Below are positions 1 through 7,403 of a DNA stretch of 16,820 nt, piece after piece (within the stretch, counting starts at the first letter, position 1; the number at the start of each line of letters is the position of its first letter). The notes under the pieces are model-generated. The model saw nothing but the letters and a program-made list of their open reading frames with translations, was not told the DNA's origin and did no database searches. Source of the stretch: a bacterium (GTDB taxonomy: Bacteria > UBP15 > UBA6099 > JAJRTR01); assembly GCA_024278215.1 (NCBI GenBank), contig JAJRTR010000127.1, positions 1 to 16,820 on the forward strand, given 5' to 3'. A program made the translations under genes and the position numbers.

Positions 1-945
1 GAAAAAGACACCGACAAATGGGCCGCATACACTACCCTGCACCAGGTGCTCGTGACCTACGCGAAGATGCTCGCTCCCTTCAGCCCGTTTATCGCCGAAT
101 ACCTCTATGAAAAACTTACCGGCAACCTCGACGGCGAACCTCAGAGCGTACACCTGACGGATTACCCCGAACTGGACTACACGCTCATGAACCGCGACCT
201 CGAAGAGGAAATGGAGATCGTCCGCCGGATAGTGAACGAAAGCCGCAGTCTCCGCAGCAGGAAGTCGCTCAAGGTGCGCCAGCCGCTACCCATGCTGTAC
301 ATCAAACGCCCGAAAGCCTCTGTGAAATCACGCGAAACCGCCCTGCCCTTCATCGAACTGATCAAGGAAGAATTGAATGTCGAGGACATCACCCGCCTCG
401 AAAATTTTAAATCGCTCGAAGACGTTACCCTCAAGCCGAACTTCAAAACGCTCGGCCCCAGGCTCGGCAAGGCTATCCGCGATGTAGACGCATATCTCAG
501 GGCTCTCGAAGACCACGAGGAACTCGCGGAAAGATTTTCGCGCGGCAAACCCGTCGAAATCGAGATAAACGGAGAAACATTCAGATTCGAGCAGGGCGAC
601 CTGCTTGTCGAGCGGACGCCGAAAGACTATATCGTCATGGGCGAAACCACTGCGCTGGACACACGCCTGTCCGACGAATTGATAGCATCGGGCCGCGCAC
701 GCGACCTCGTGCACGCCGTCCAGAATATCAGAAAGGAACTCGACCTGGAATACGACGCGCGCATCACGATCAGCTACCGCGGCGACGAGGAAGTCAGGCG
801 GATTTTCAATAGCTTCGCCGATTACATCAAGCGAGAAACGCTTGCCGCGGAAATCACAGCGGAGGCATCTCTGCCTGAAGACCGGGGTGAAGAAATCAAT
901 CTCGGCAACGGCCTCGACTGCCGGATATCTATCGCCGTGCGCTAA
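1..945 (+). CDS. ileS: Isoleucyl-tRNA synthetase, C-terminal part (5' end outside window)
   Basis: Charges tRNA(Ile) with isoleucine in the cytoplasm. The reading frame is open from base 1 (EKDTDKWAAY...) and ends at TAA 943-945, giving the last 314 codons; the catalytic HIGH and KMSKS region lies upstream of the window. The visible part is the anticodon-binding helical domain (APFSPFIAEYLYE, then the RSLRSRKSLKVRQPL block) followed by the long C-terminal region seen in the eukaryote-like, type 2 bacterial IleRS (ELNVEDI, LGPRLGKAI, SGRARDLVHAVQNIRK, RETLAAEI). No C-terminal Cys4 zinc site is present, as expected for type 2 enzymes. Type 2 IleRS is the form often associated with mupirocin tolerance; that is family knowledge, not shown here. 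A GTG at 46 is internal to the domain and not a start. Identity is confident; the type assignment is from motif pattern only. Confidence 0.93.
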   Translation, partial: EKDTDKWAAYTTLHQVLVTYAKMLAPFSPFIAEYLYEKLTGNLDGEPQSVHLTDYPELDYTLMNRDLEEEMEIVRRIVNESRSLRSRKSLKVRQPLPMLYIKRPKASVKSRETALPFIELIKEELNVEDITRLENFKSLEDVTLKPNFKTLGPRLGKAIRDVDAYLRALEDHEELAERFSRGKPVEIEINGETFRFEQGDLLVERTPKDYIVMGETTALDTRLSDELIASGRARDLVHAVQNIRKELDLEYDARITISYRGDEEVRRIFNSFADYIKRETLAAEITAEASLPEDRGEEINLGNGLDCRISIAVR

Positions 946-957
946 TAAAAGACTGCC

Positions 958-977
958 CGCCGCCATAAATTCCGGCG
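958..977 (+). terminator. Weak hairpin after ileS
   Basis: CGCCG (958-962) pairs with CGGCG (973-977) around a 10-nt loop, 12 nt after the ileS stop. There is no T-run after it, so a factor-independent terminator is doubtful. Confidence 0.2.
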
Positions 978-1051
978 AGACAGCACAACAATTTCAGTAT
1001 GGAATTTTCAGATTCCGATCTGCTTCTCGGATACATTGCGCAACCTTTTTC

Positions 1052-1080
1052 TTTACATTTTGCAAAATTGACACTAATAT
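1052..1080 (+). promoter_or_regulatory. Candidate sigma-70 promoter of the TPR lipoprotein gene
   Basis: TTTACA (1052-1057, 5 of 6 to consensus) and TAATAT (1075-1080, 4 of 6) are separated by 17 nt in an AT-rich stretch between ileS and the lipoprotein gene. A start of transcription near 1087 would give a leader of about 40 nt. A perfect TTGACA at 1068-1073 lies just downstream but has no -10 at a suitable distance. Confidence 0.4.
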
Positions 1081-1128
1081 TATGGATATTAAACCAAAAG
1101 ATGAAATTATCATTAGCTGGGGAGAGCG

Positions 1129-1623
1129 ATGCGAGGAAAACCATTATTACTCATAACAGCCATACTCCTTGTTTTTGCGGCGGGGCTTATGTCCGGTTGT
1201 ACAAAAACGCCTCTTGATACACTCAGACAACAGGTGCGCAAGAAACCGAATGATCCCAGTGCGCACAATAATCTTGCCTACCATCTCACTGAATTGAAAA
1301 GGTATCAGGAAGCTCTGGACGAATACAACAAGTCGCTCGAGTTGCGCCCGGATGATTTTCTGGCGAAAAACAACAAGGGCCATATCCTGTTCCTGATGGG
1401 CCGCTATGAAGACGCCATTGCAATCTTCAAGGAATTGCTGAAGACCTACCCGAACCGCGGAGACGTCTTGGCAAACCTCGCTGTCTGCTACCACAGCATG
1501 GGTAACCTTCAGGAAGCTAAAATTTACTATGAAAAAGCACTCAAGATAAGCCCCAAGCACAAGCCGGCACGCGAAGGTTATGAAAAACTCAAGCAGGACC
1601 TCGCCCGGGAAAAGAAGAAATGA
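1129..1623 (+). CDS. TPR-repeat lipoprotein
   Basis: A 164-residue protein with a basic N-terminus, a hydrophobic stretch and a lipoprotein signal ending MSGC, with Cys24 as the predicted lipidated residue, so it should be anchored in an envelope membrane. After it come three consecutive 34-residue tetratricopeptide repeats at about 42-75, 76-109 and 110-143 (NNLAYHLTELKRYQEAL, NNKGHILFLMGRYEDAI, ANLAVCYHSMGNLQEAK), then a short Lys-rich tail. TPR domains scaffold protein contacts; the partner is unknown. The start is ATG 1129, with GGGGAGAG at 1119-1126 as ribosome binding site; the lipobox supports it. It is separated from ileS by 183 nt with a likely promoter, so it is probably its own unit. 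The exact family is not recognised. Confidence 0.85.
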   Translation: MRGKPLLLITAILLVFAAGLMSGCTKTPLDTLRQQVRKKPNDPSAHNNLAYHLTELKRYQEALDEYNKSLELRPDDFLAKNNKGHILFLMGRYEDAIAIFKELLKTYPNRGDVLANLAVCYHSMGNLQEAKIYYEKALKISPKHKPAREGYEKLKQDLAREKKK

Positions 1624-1684
1624 AGACAGTACCGTTCCGGTAAGAAACAACACTTCCCGTCACCAACGGCCAATCCTCTGACAT

Positions 1685-1731
1685 CCTGCCCCCTGAATTC
1701 CGGGGTTCAGCCCGCAATGGCAGGGTTGCTT
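1685..1731 (+). terminator. Terminator-like two-part hairpin after the TPR lipoprotein gene
   Basis: CCTGCC (1685-1690) pairs with GGCAGG (1719-1724). Inside it CTGAA (1693-1697) pairs with TTCAG (1706-1710) around an 8-nt loop. The distal side runs into GTTGCTTATTTC, a modest T-rich tail. It lies 61 nt after the lipoprotein stop in a convergent gap, where a terminator is expected. Confidence 0.4.
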
Positions 1732-1771
1732 ATTTCATAACATCTGAACCTCTTGAAAAAGCATGTTCTAC

Positions 1772-1794
1772 CCCGCATTGGTGAAATATGCGGG
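1772..1794 (-). repeat. Dispersed palindromic repeat, copy A
   Basis: CCCGCAT (1772-1778) and ATGCGGG (1788-1794) form a perfect 7-bp stem around a 9-nt loop. Read on the minus strand the loop is ATTTCACCA, matching copies B and C in both stem and loop. It lies in the convergent gap. Confidence 0.75.
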
Positions 1795-1956
1795 ATAAAA
1801 ACCGTTTTCACGAAAAACATGATCATGCGAGGTACGGTGACCCGCCCTTGCGCATTTGCAAGTGTGACATGATATTGGTGAAACATAGGCAACAGGGGCA
1901 TTCCGGGCCGCGCGCCGGAGTTCATGGAGAAAGGATGTCGGGGGTGACTATCAGAA

Positions 1957-1976
1957 TAAGGTGGATTTGCACCTTA
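1957..1976 (-). terminator. Terminator-like hairpin after the minus-strand TPR gene
   Basis: TAAGGTG (1957-1963) and CACCTTA (1970-1976) are perfectly complementary around a 6-nt loop, 39 nt beyond the stop of the minus-strand gene ending at 2016. On the minus strand the stem leads into TTCTGATAG, only weakly T-rich. Confidence 0.4.
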
Positions 1977-1982
1977 ACTAAG

Positions 1983-2000
1983 CAGTATAGCCATATTTCA
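1983..2000 (+). repeat. Probable degenerate copy D of the dispersed repeat
   Basis: CAGTATAGC followed directly by CATATTTCA matches the left part of copy B (8552-8572), which has the same two 9-mers separated by three extra bases, CCG. Those three bases belong to the stem, so this copy cannot form the hairpin. It ends 15 nt before the stop of the minus-strand TPR gene. Confidence 0.4.
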
Positions 2001-2015
2001 TGTTTATCAAACAAC

Positions 2016-2954
2016 TCACGGTTCGACGGTTTGCGGGTTGATGCGCGTGGGTTTGCCGTGCAGGAGTTTATCACCGATCAGGTCTTCTTCCGACTCGTCG
2101 TTTTTTATCTTGCTCATGCCGCCCTTGACGAGTATCTTCATGCCGCCTTTCTGGAAACCGTGTTCGTCGACAATAGGCACTGTGCCGTAGTCGCGCACGA
2201 GTTTCGGACTCCGGATATCGGCTTCTTCGCGGAGCATGGCGGTGAAGACACTGTCGGGGTAGTACTTCTGTATGTAGTCGGTATAGAGAACCTGTTTGTC
2301 AGGTTTGTTGAGCAGTCCGTAGGCCCTGATTATCTGGTAGATGAGTTTATCGTTGTCGGGTGATTGTGGGTCGAGCTTGATGGCTTTCTGGTTCCATTTG
2401 ATGGAGTGTTCGTACCACGCTTTTTTGAAGTAGGCGTCTGCGAGCCTGAGCATGGCGATGCGATGTTCGGGACGATCTTTTAGGATAGCGAGCTGGTTGT
2501 TTATAATCTTGTCGTAGTCGACTTTTATTTCAGCGGGAGCACGCCATTTCTTTTTCATGATATTCGGGAGCTTTTCCGACGACCGGCGTTCGATATCGAT
2601 TACCTGCCGCACTCTTGAACCGGAGTCGCGCTCTGCGGCGGAAATCTCAGCGAGCATCTGGTATGCGCATAAATCGCCGACACGGGCAGTCCTGCCCGGT
2701 TCGGTTTTCGACATGGCGGCTGTCGAACTTGCGGGGCCGACTTCTGTGATGTGGGCCAGGCCGATCTTCGTGCCCTGGCGCTGCACTACGAGGATGTCGC
2801 CCTGCTCGAACCCCTGGTTCATGCCTGCGTCGAGGACCAGTGAACCGTCGATTCTGATGCTCGATATCTTCGCTGTCTGGATATCCTGGGCACCCGTATA
2901 AGCAGCGCAGAGAATGAAACCCAACAGAACCGCAAATGTAATTGTTTTTCTCAT
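2016..2954 (-). CDS. Exported protein with N-terminal beta-domain and TPR-like repeats
   Basis: From ATG 2954 the product is 312 residues with a classical signal peptide (MRKTITFAVLLGFILCAAYTGA, cleavage near residue 22), so it is exported. Residues about 28-98 look like a small beta-rich domain (SSIRIDGSLVLDAG, GFEQGDILVVQRQGTKIG, RVGDLCAYQ), the pattern found in FlgT-C-like and related envelope proteins. Residues about 160-240 contain TPR-like helices (RIAMLRLADAYFKKAWYEHSI, AIKLDP). The C-terminus is charged. An in-frame ATG at 2972 adds six residues (MVENHI) ahead of the basic n-region; neither start has a strong Shine-Dalgarno, and I chose 2954 for the signal peptide. It is transcribed alone, divergent from the iron-sulfur gene. 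Function unknown; envelope scaffold is inference. Confidence 0.8.
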   Translation of the reverse strand: MRKTITFAVLLGFILCAAYTGAQDIQTAKISSIRIDGSLVLDAGMNQGFEQGDILVVQRQGTKIGLAHITEVGPASSTAAMSKTEPGRTARVGDLCAYQMLAEISAAERDSGSRVRQVIDIERRSSEKLPNIMKKKWRAPAEIKVDYDKIINNQLAILKDRPEHRIAMLRLADAYFKKAWYEHSIKWNQKAIKLDPQSPDNDKLIYQIIRAYGLLNKPDKQVLYTDYIQKYYPDSVFTAMLREEADIRSPKLVRDYGTVPIVDEHGFQKGGMKILVKGGMSKIKNDESEEDLIGDKLLHGKPTRINPQTVEP

Positions 2955-3050
2955 AATGTGGTTTTCTACCATTTAGAAGTTCCGTCCTGCCGTAACTTTT
3001 CTTTCTTCCAAAGAAATAACTCAAGACGGTTAATAATTTTTCACGAATCA

Positions 3051-3056
3051 ATTATA
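3051..3056 (-). promoter_or_regulatory. Candidate -10 element for the exported TPR gene
   Basis: The minus strand reads a perfect TATAAT here, about 97 nt before the start codon. No good -35 sits 16-18 nt upstream; that position falls in the TAGC-A9-GCTA tract at 3063-3079, whose nine-T run on the minus strand may act as an UP-like element. Call rests on the -10 alone. Confidence 0.35.
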
Positions 3057-3254
3057 TGATATTAGCAAAAAAAAAGCTACCCCGAATTTTTCGTTTAATT
3101 GCAAAAGAATATTGCGGACTTTAGTCCGTGGTTGAAATGGATTCCCGCGGCTATGACAAGAAGCCATAAAGAAAACATGACGAAGCACATGCGCACTTTC
3201 ACGGAAATGACGGCCATTCGTCGCTTGTGACACGACTTTCCCCGAAAATAGAGT

Positions 3255-3260
3255 TATAAT
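3255..3260 (+). promoter_or_regulatory. Candidate -10 element for the iron-sulfur protein gene
   Basis: Perfect TATAAT about 107 nt upstream of the GTG start. The nearest -35-like hexamer, TTGTGA (3225-3230), is 24 nt away, too far for normal sigma-70 spacing, so the call rests on the -10 alone. Confidence 0.35.
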
Positions 3261-3367
3261 GTGTTTTACAACTCAGAATAATATAACGGATCGCGGGCAC
3301 ACAGGTTATTGCTTTGAAATAGAGAAGTGTCGCCTAAGATTCGGCGGCGACCGGTCAGGAGCGGATC

Positions 3368-4606
3368 GTGGGCAAAAAGAAAACTGAAGCGAAAACTTCC
3401 ACAAGAATCGTTCTCAATATTGACATCAACGCGGCGGTGATGGGATTCGAATCGGCCAAAACGCCGACAAAAGCACATCGAAAGATAATGAAGAATTATT
3501 CGTCGGTGCTGATTCTCGGGCCGCCGCCGGGCGACGACCTGCTCGAACTGACGACACACATGTTCACGGACGAGGAAGCGATGGTAGCGCAGCACCTGCC
3601 CGCTCTGTGGCCGCGCACTGCCGCACAGGCCGCACGCAGATGCGGCATGTCCGCCTCTCGCGCCACTTCCATTCTCGACCATCTCGCCGACAACAAGCAT
3701 GTTATTTTTGCTTTCGGAACACCTCGTAAATATACTATCCTTCCCCTTGTACCCGGCACATTCGAGCTGGCTGTCATGTCGCCCGACCTCACACGCACCA
3801 ACGCATGGCACAAAAGATTCGCCGAACTTTTCGAAAAAATATGGGACTCGTCATATATGAAAGACTACGTTGTCGACGCGCCCCTGGTGAGATACCTCCC
3901 CGTGCCCGGCAGCCTGTCCACTCTCCAATCGGCCTGGCCGACGGATATGCTCGAGGAGATACTCGAACCTTACGACACTTTCGGTATCGCACATTGCCAG
4001 TGCCGCCTTGTCACTGAACTTGCAGGCAGGGGGTGCGGCAAACCGACTGAGAACTGTGTCGGCATCGGCACCATGGCTCAGCCCCTTATCGACCGCGGCC
4101 TCATGCGACCGGCGGACAAAGAGGAAGTCATCGAGGCCAAACGCAATGCTGAAAAACACGGCTGCGTCACATGGATGATGAACAGCAAAGACAGCAGCCA
4201 GGGGAACATCAGTTGTTCGTGTTGCGGTTGCTGCTGCCACGGATTGCGCATAATAAACGATTTCAGCGCGCCGGGCCTTATCAGCAAACCGCATTTCATG
4301 CCGCACAGGGACGAAACCATGTGCAACGACTGCGGCAAATGTGCGCGGATATGCCCTATGAACGCCTGGCAGGAAGTCGCGGCCGCCGGAGAAAAGAGCA
4401 GAGGCGCAAAGTATCAGTTCGACTCCGAACGCTGCATCGGTTGCGGACTCTGTGTTTCCAACTGCAAACCCGGCGCGCTGGAACTCATGCCTGTGCCCGA
4501 TGCCGGGCAGCCCGAGAAGAACTATAACATGCTGCTGCTTAAAAACACACCGGCGTTTCTCTCTAACGCTTTCAAAATATGGCTGCGGCGCACTGTGGGT
4601 GTTTAG
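3368..4606 (+). CDS. Winged-helix-like / cysteine-rich 4Fe-4S binding protein
   Basis: A 412-residue protein. Residues about 65-130 look like a winged helix-turn-helix (TDEEAMVAQHL, TAAQAARRCGMSASRATSIL, KHVIFAFGTPRKYTILPLVPG). A middle block has unusual cysteine motifs: CQCR (C210, C212), C223 and C230 (CGKPTENC), C266 and a cluster CSCCGCCC (C283, 285, 286, 288-290). The C-terminal third carries two ferredoxin motifs, CNDCGKCARICP (C319-C329) and CIGCGLCVSNCKP (C356-C366), expected to bind two [4Fe-4S] clusters. No signal peptide or clear membrane span, so cytoplasmic. The start is GTG 3368 with AGGAG at 3357-3361, 6 nt away. Similar proteins occur in anaerobes as uncharacterised '4Fe-4S binding proteins'; electron transfer or redox sensing is inference. 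The M14 peptidase gene follows after 43 nt and may be co-transcribed. Confidence 0.82.
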   Translation: MGKKKTEAKTSTRIVLNIDINAAVMGFESAKTPTKAHRKIMKNYSSVLILGPPPGDDLLELTTHMFTDEEAMVAQHLPALWPRTAAQAARRCGMSASRATSILDHLADNKHVIFAFGTPRKYTILPLVPGTFELAVMSPDLTRTNAWHKRFAELFEKIWDSSYMKDYVVDAPLVRYLPVPGSLSTLQSAWPTDMLEEILEPYDTFGIAHCQCRLVTELAGRGCGKPTENCVGIGTMAQPLIDRGLMRPADKEEVIEAKRNAEKHGCVTWMMNSKDSSQGNISCSCCGCCCHGLRIINDFSAPGLISKPHFMPHRDETMCNDCGKCARICPMNAWQEVAAAGEKSRGAKYQFDSERCIGCGLCVSNCKPGALELMPVPDAGQPEKNYNMLLLKNTPAFLSNAFKIWLRRTVGV

Positions 4607-4649
4607 GCGCTTCAGGGCGATTTAGCAACAGTGCGGAAGAACGTGAAAA

Positions 4650-5696
4650 ATGATGAAAAAAAACATATTGTATCTTTCGGTGATTATGCTTATATTGTCA
4701 CAGGTTGCCGCCCGTGCCGCTGATTCCTATGGCGACTATCCCACTTACGATGAAATGTTTGCTGAAATATACAAACTGGAAAAGGAAAACCCCGATTGGG
4801 TCGAGATCGGCGAATACGGACAAAGTGTGCAGGACAGGCCGCTCGTGTATGTGCATATAATGAAACCGGGCGGCGAAAACCTGCCGGAAGCAATGATCGC
4901 CGCAAATATACACGGCAACGAATGGATCGGAAATCGCTTGGCGATAGCCGTCGCACACAGGCTCGTAGAAAACAGGGAGTCCGACCCCTGGATCGCTTCC
5001 CTGCTCGATAAAATGCAGTTCTATGTGCTCCCATGCCTGAATCCCGACGGCTACTACAAGACCTGGGAGAGAAGAAACGACATAGATGCCGACTGGAAGG
5101 AAAGCCGGAAAAACGCGCACGGTGTGGACATCAACCGCAACTTCCCGCTTCCCGGCGCGCGCACTGTAAACATCAGCATGGCCGGAAGCGACGACCCGGA
5201 TTCCGAGCGCTACACCGGTCCGCACCCATACTCTGAACCCGAGTCTGCCGCAATTCGCGACTTCGTCGCCGCGCACAATATCTTTGCGTCAATCGACATA
5301 CACAGCAACTGGGGCACGTTCTTCCCGCCGAAGTGCAACGGGAGCGCGTGCGAGAAAAGATTCAAAAAAATGATGAAGGCTGCAAGCGACAAGCAGCCGC
5401 ACAGCAAATATCCCACCGTCGCACAGTGGCAGGTCGATTCCTTCAGCGGTGAGATGGAAGACGAACTGTTCTACTCCTATGGCGTCATGGCGGTCTGCTG
5501 GGAAGTTTTCCCTATGAAATTTGCCGCCGAGCAGAAGAAACGGCTGAAACATTCGTTTTGGGGCGGCAATCCTGAGAACATAGCCTACTGGGTGGAGAAC
5601 GACCGCGACGCCGTGCTTGCCGCTCTCGAAGCAGCCCTCAATATTACCGGCGGCAAACCTGTGCCGGAAAAATACAGAAAAGTAAAATTGCATTAG
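4650..5696 (+). CDS. Exported M14 family zinc carboxypeptidase
   Basis: A 348-residue metallopeptidase with a signal peptide (MMKKNILYLSVIMLILSQV, cleavage near ARAA-D at 24-25), so exported to periplasm or beyond. The peptidase M14 signature residues are all visible: zinc ligands H88 and E91 in HGNEW and H218 in IDIHSNWG; substrate-binding R153 and N162-R163 (GVDINRNFP); the NPDG turn (131-134); and a general-base glutamate E285 in CWEVFP. Spacing agrees with carboxypeptidase A (H69, E72, R127, N144-R145, H196, E270). It should remove C-terminal residues from peptides, or act on a cell-wall peptide; the specificity pocket cannot be read with confidence. Start ATG 4650 with GGAAGA at 4635-4640; an ATG one codon later is equally possible. 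It lies 43 nt behind the iron-sulfur gene. Confidence 0.9.
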   Translation: MMKKNILYLSVIMLILSQVAARAADSYGDYPTYDEMFAEIYKLEKENPDWVEIGEYGQSVQDRPLVYVHIMKPGGENLPEAMIAANIHGNEWIGNRLAIAVAHRLVENRESDPWIASLLDKMQFYVLPCLNPDGYYKTWERRNDIDADWKESRKNAHGVDINRNFPLPGARTVNISMAGSDDPDSERYTGPHPYSEPESAAIRDFVAAHNIFASIDIHSNWGTFFPPKCNGSACEKRFKKMMKAASDKQPHSKYPTVAQWQVDSFSGEMEDELFYSYGVMAVCWEVFPMKFAAEQKKRLKHSFWGGNPENIAYWVENDRDAVLAALEAALNITGGKPVPEKYRKVKLH

Positions 5697-5732
5697 GGCG
5701 GATTTCTCACAAAGGAATCAGGAAAATCATGA

Positions 5733-5753
5733 GAACGTCCAGTCTGTACGTTC
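5733..5753. other. Inverted repeat in convergent gap
   Basis: GAACGT (5733-5738) and ACGTTC (5748-5753) flank a 9-nt loop between the convergent peptidase and DUF2851 genes. It could end transcription from either side, but there is no strong T-run. The rest of the 5697-5826 gap holds only a 23-codon frame (5729-5800), not called. Confidence 0.25.
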
Positions 5754-5826
5754 CGTGTCTGAGCCCCGTACCGAGTGAAAAACGAATAAAATCATTATGA
5801 GATAGTGTCGTGTCAACCAAGCTGCG

Positions 5827-7350
5827 CTACAACTCACATTTCAGCATTTTCGGGAATGCGCAGTTGGAGCAATCGCGTATGTTCTCGTCGCAGAAGTCGA
5901 AGAATATCTGGATGAGCCCCTGCTGGCCCGATTCGCCCGGAATAAGTTTTGTGTTTCCTTTTGTGTTGCCCCACAGGCGATAGTTCATTATTTTCGTTAT
6001 CTGGTTTGCGCCCAGTTTCGGGAATACGGAGAAAAGGATAGTGAGCCGGTCCTGCAACAAAGTGTCTCTGTCGAGGCGTGCGGCGGCAAGGAGCAGCGGA
6101 AGAACAATATTAATGATAAGTGTCTGCGCAAGGCTTTTGCCTATCAGGGACGGTACCTTATCGAGCACCTTGCCGGCGGGCGTAATATGCGACGCCCAGT
6201 ATCCTTCGCCCTCCTGGATAAATGCCGCGTAAAGTGCGTCCAGTGTGCTTTTCATCGCCCTGACGTCGGAACATTCTTTAAGTTTCTCCGCGAATGAAGA
6301 CACAGCACCGATTATATCCGCGCCATCGCCTGCCGCCATCATCTGCGCGAGGCCCGCCACTCTTCTTGCCGGGAAGTTTGCGGGTCTGACGCCACGCAGG
6401 GTCCAGTCTTTTTTCCGCAACCTGTCGGAAAGATCGATTCTGTTTTCGTGCTGCTCCCAGTGCACGGCAAGCGACTCGCAATACTCGCGTGTCTCTTCAT
6501 CCCACAGGTCGATCTCGATGTCCGAGAAAAGCCCCGAAGCGCCGAAGTAGAGCGCTTGCAGGGCAACAACACGCTCCAGCGGCGGCGCGGATTTCACCAC
6601 TTTTCGCGCCGTCGACAGGGGCACGGCGACGGCGAGTTTGCGAAACGGCACCTTGTTTCTTCTATAGCCGAGTCCCTCGAGGACGCCTGCGTAAAGAACA
6701 TCCCGAAACTTTCTGTTCGTCAGTTCTCTTTTGAACTTCAGCGATTTGACGAAGAACCGCTCTCTGGCCGCCATTTCGATAAGCTGCTTTGCGCGTGCGT
6801 TGTCAGCCGCCGCCGCGAGGCTGCATTCGCCGATCCGGCTGTCGCTGTTGAAAGGATAGTTCTCCATGTCGATCATCCCATTGAGTGTCGGGATGTCGTA
6901 GAGCAGGCACGACGACAACAGCAACTCGGGCGCTTTCGTTCCGTCGGCCAGCGACACACTTGTTTCGCCGGTGTCGTTCCACATGCACACATGGAGGATA
7001 ACGCTGTCGTACTCGCTGTTCCTGTGGTGCCCGTGCCGCTTCCAGTCGCCACTTCGCACATGTATTTCGACATCGCCCCGAACCGGGTCTTCGTTGTCGA
7101 ATTGTATCAGCGCGGCCATGAAGTCGGGACCTGCCGTGAGGTTCCAGTCGCCCTGTGAAAACACCTTCACGTGCCGACCGTCCATCGTTTTCATCAACTT
7201 CCTGTCCAGAAGCTGGTCGTACCATACGCACTTGATCAGCCGCTCGGGCAGGCTGACCATTTTTTCCGTCACATAGCCCACGCCCCCCGCCTCATGAAGC
7301 AGCAGAAACTGTTCTTTCAGCTCGTTGTAACTTTTATCTATGCTCGTCAC
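5827..7350 (-). CDS. DUF2851 family protein
   Basis: A 507-residue protein matching DUF2851 by its N-terminal signature: ERLIKCVWYDQLL (36-48), the TMDGRHVKVFSQGDWN block (55-70), GPDF (74-77), GDVEIHVRSGDW (92-103), HGHHRNSEY (106-114) and VILHV (117-121). The C-terminus ends in a small cysteine cluster (C487, C494, C497, C505; CSNCAFP) that could bind a metal. No signal peptide or membrane span. The biochemical role of the family is not known to me. The conserved acidic/His pattern GPDF...GDVEIH recalls a PD-(D/E)XK-type nuclease core, with His in place of Lys; this is inference. The start is GTG 7350, with a distant GAGGT upstream. It lies 53 nt downstream of ychF on the same strand and is probably co-transcribed. 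Confidence 0.85.
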   Translation of the reverse strand: MTSIDKSYNELKEQFLLLHEAGGVGYVTEKMVSLPERLIKCVWYDQLLDRKLMKTMDGRHVKVFSQGDWNLTAGPDFMAALIQFDNEDPVRGDVEIHVRSGDWKRHGHHRNSEYDSVILHVCMWNDTGETSVSLADGTKAPELLLSSCLLYDIPTLNGMIDMENYPFNSDSRIGECSLAAAADNARAKQLIEMAARERFFVKSLKFKRELTNRKFRDVLYAGVLEGLGYRRNKVPFRKLAVAVPLSTARKVVKSAPPLERVVALQALYFGASGLFSDIEIDLWDEETREYCESLAVHWEQHENRIDLSDRLRKKDWTLRGVRPANFPARRVAGLAQMMAAGDGADIIGAVSSFAEKLKECSDVRAMKSTLDALYAAFIQEGEGYWASHITPAGKVLDKVPSLIGKSLAQTLIINIVLPLLLAAARLDRDTLLQDRLTILFSVFPKLGANQITKIMNYRLWGNTKGNTKLIPGESGQQGLIQIFFDFCDENIRDCSNCAFPKMLKCEL

Positions 7351-7403
7351 GTTTTACCAGACCTCTTCGCCTCGACCGTGAAAGACGGGAAAACCGGATA
7401 CAG

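Larger units (their letters stand above)
1624..2015. other. Non-coding gap between convergent genes
   Basis: This 392-nt gap holds no credible gene. An open frame starting at 1788 on the plus strand runs mainly antisense to the next gene and resembles no family I know. What it does contain: a terminator-like hairpin for each flanking gene, palindromic repeat copy A (1772-1794), a secondary ATGCG (1825-1829)/CGCAT (1851-1855) pair, the perfect 10-bp palindrome CATGATCATG (1818-1827), and a probable eroded repeat copy (1983-2000). Confidence 0.6.
2955..3367. other. Divergent intergenic control region
   Basis: This 413-nt region separates two divergent genes. It holds a perfect TATAAT on each strand (3051-3056 minus, 3255-3260 plus), a TAGC-A9-GCTA inverted repeat (3063-3079), a short inverted repeat CGGACT/AGTCCG (3115-3128), and a GTCGCC/GGCGAC hairpin just before the downstream ribosome binding site (3329-3351). 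A 61-codon minus-strand frame at 3048-3233 has no recognisable features and was not called. Confidence 0.5.

Noticed and set aside
328-966. 212-codon minus-strand open frame antisense to ileS
   Set aside because: Shadow of a well-supported coding frame; no recognisable domain.
1068-1073. Perfect TTGACA before the TPR lipoprotein gene
   Set aside because: No -10 at 15-19 nt; TATTAA at 1087 is only 13 nt away. The TTTACA/TAATAT pair fits better.
1788-2363. 191-codon plus-strand open frame
   Set aside because: Most of it is antisense to the exported TPR gene, no ribosome binding site or family resemblance, and it starts inside repeat copy A.
3048-3233. 61-codon minus-strand frame in the divergent region
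   Set aside because: Overlaps the predicted promoter region, no domain, poor start context.
5729-5800. 23-codon frame MRTSSLYVPCLS... with AGGA upstream
   Set aside because: Very short, overlaps an inverted repeat in a convergent gap, and has no supporting conservation; could be tested by ribosome profiling.
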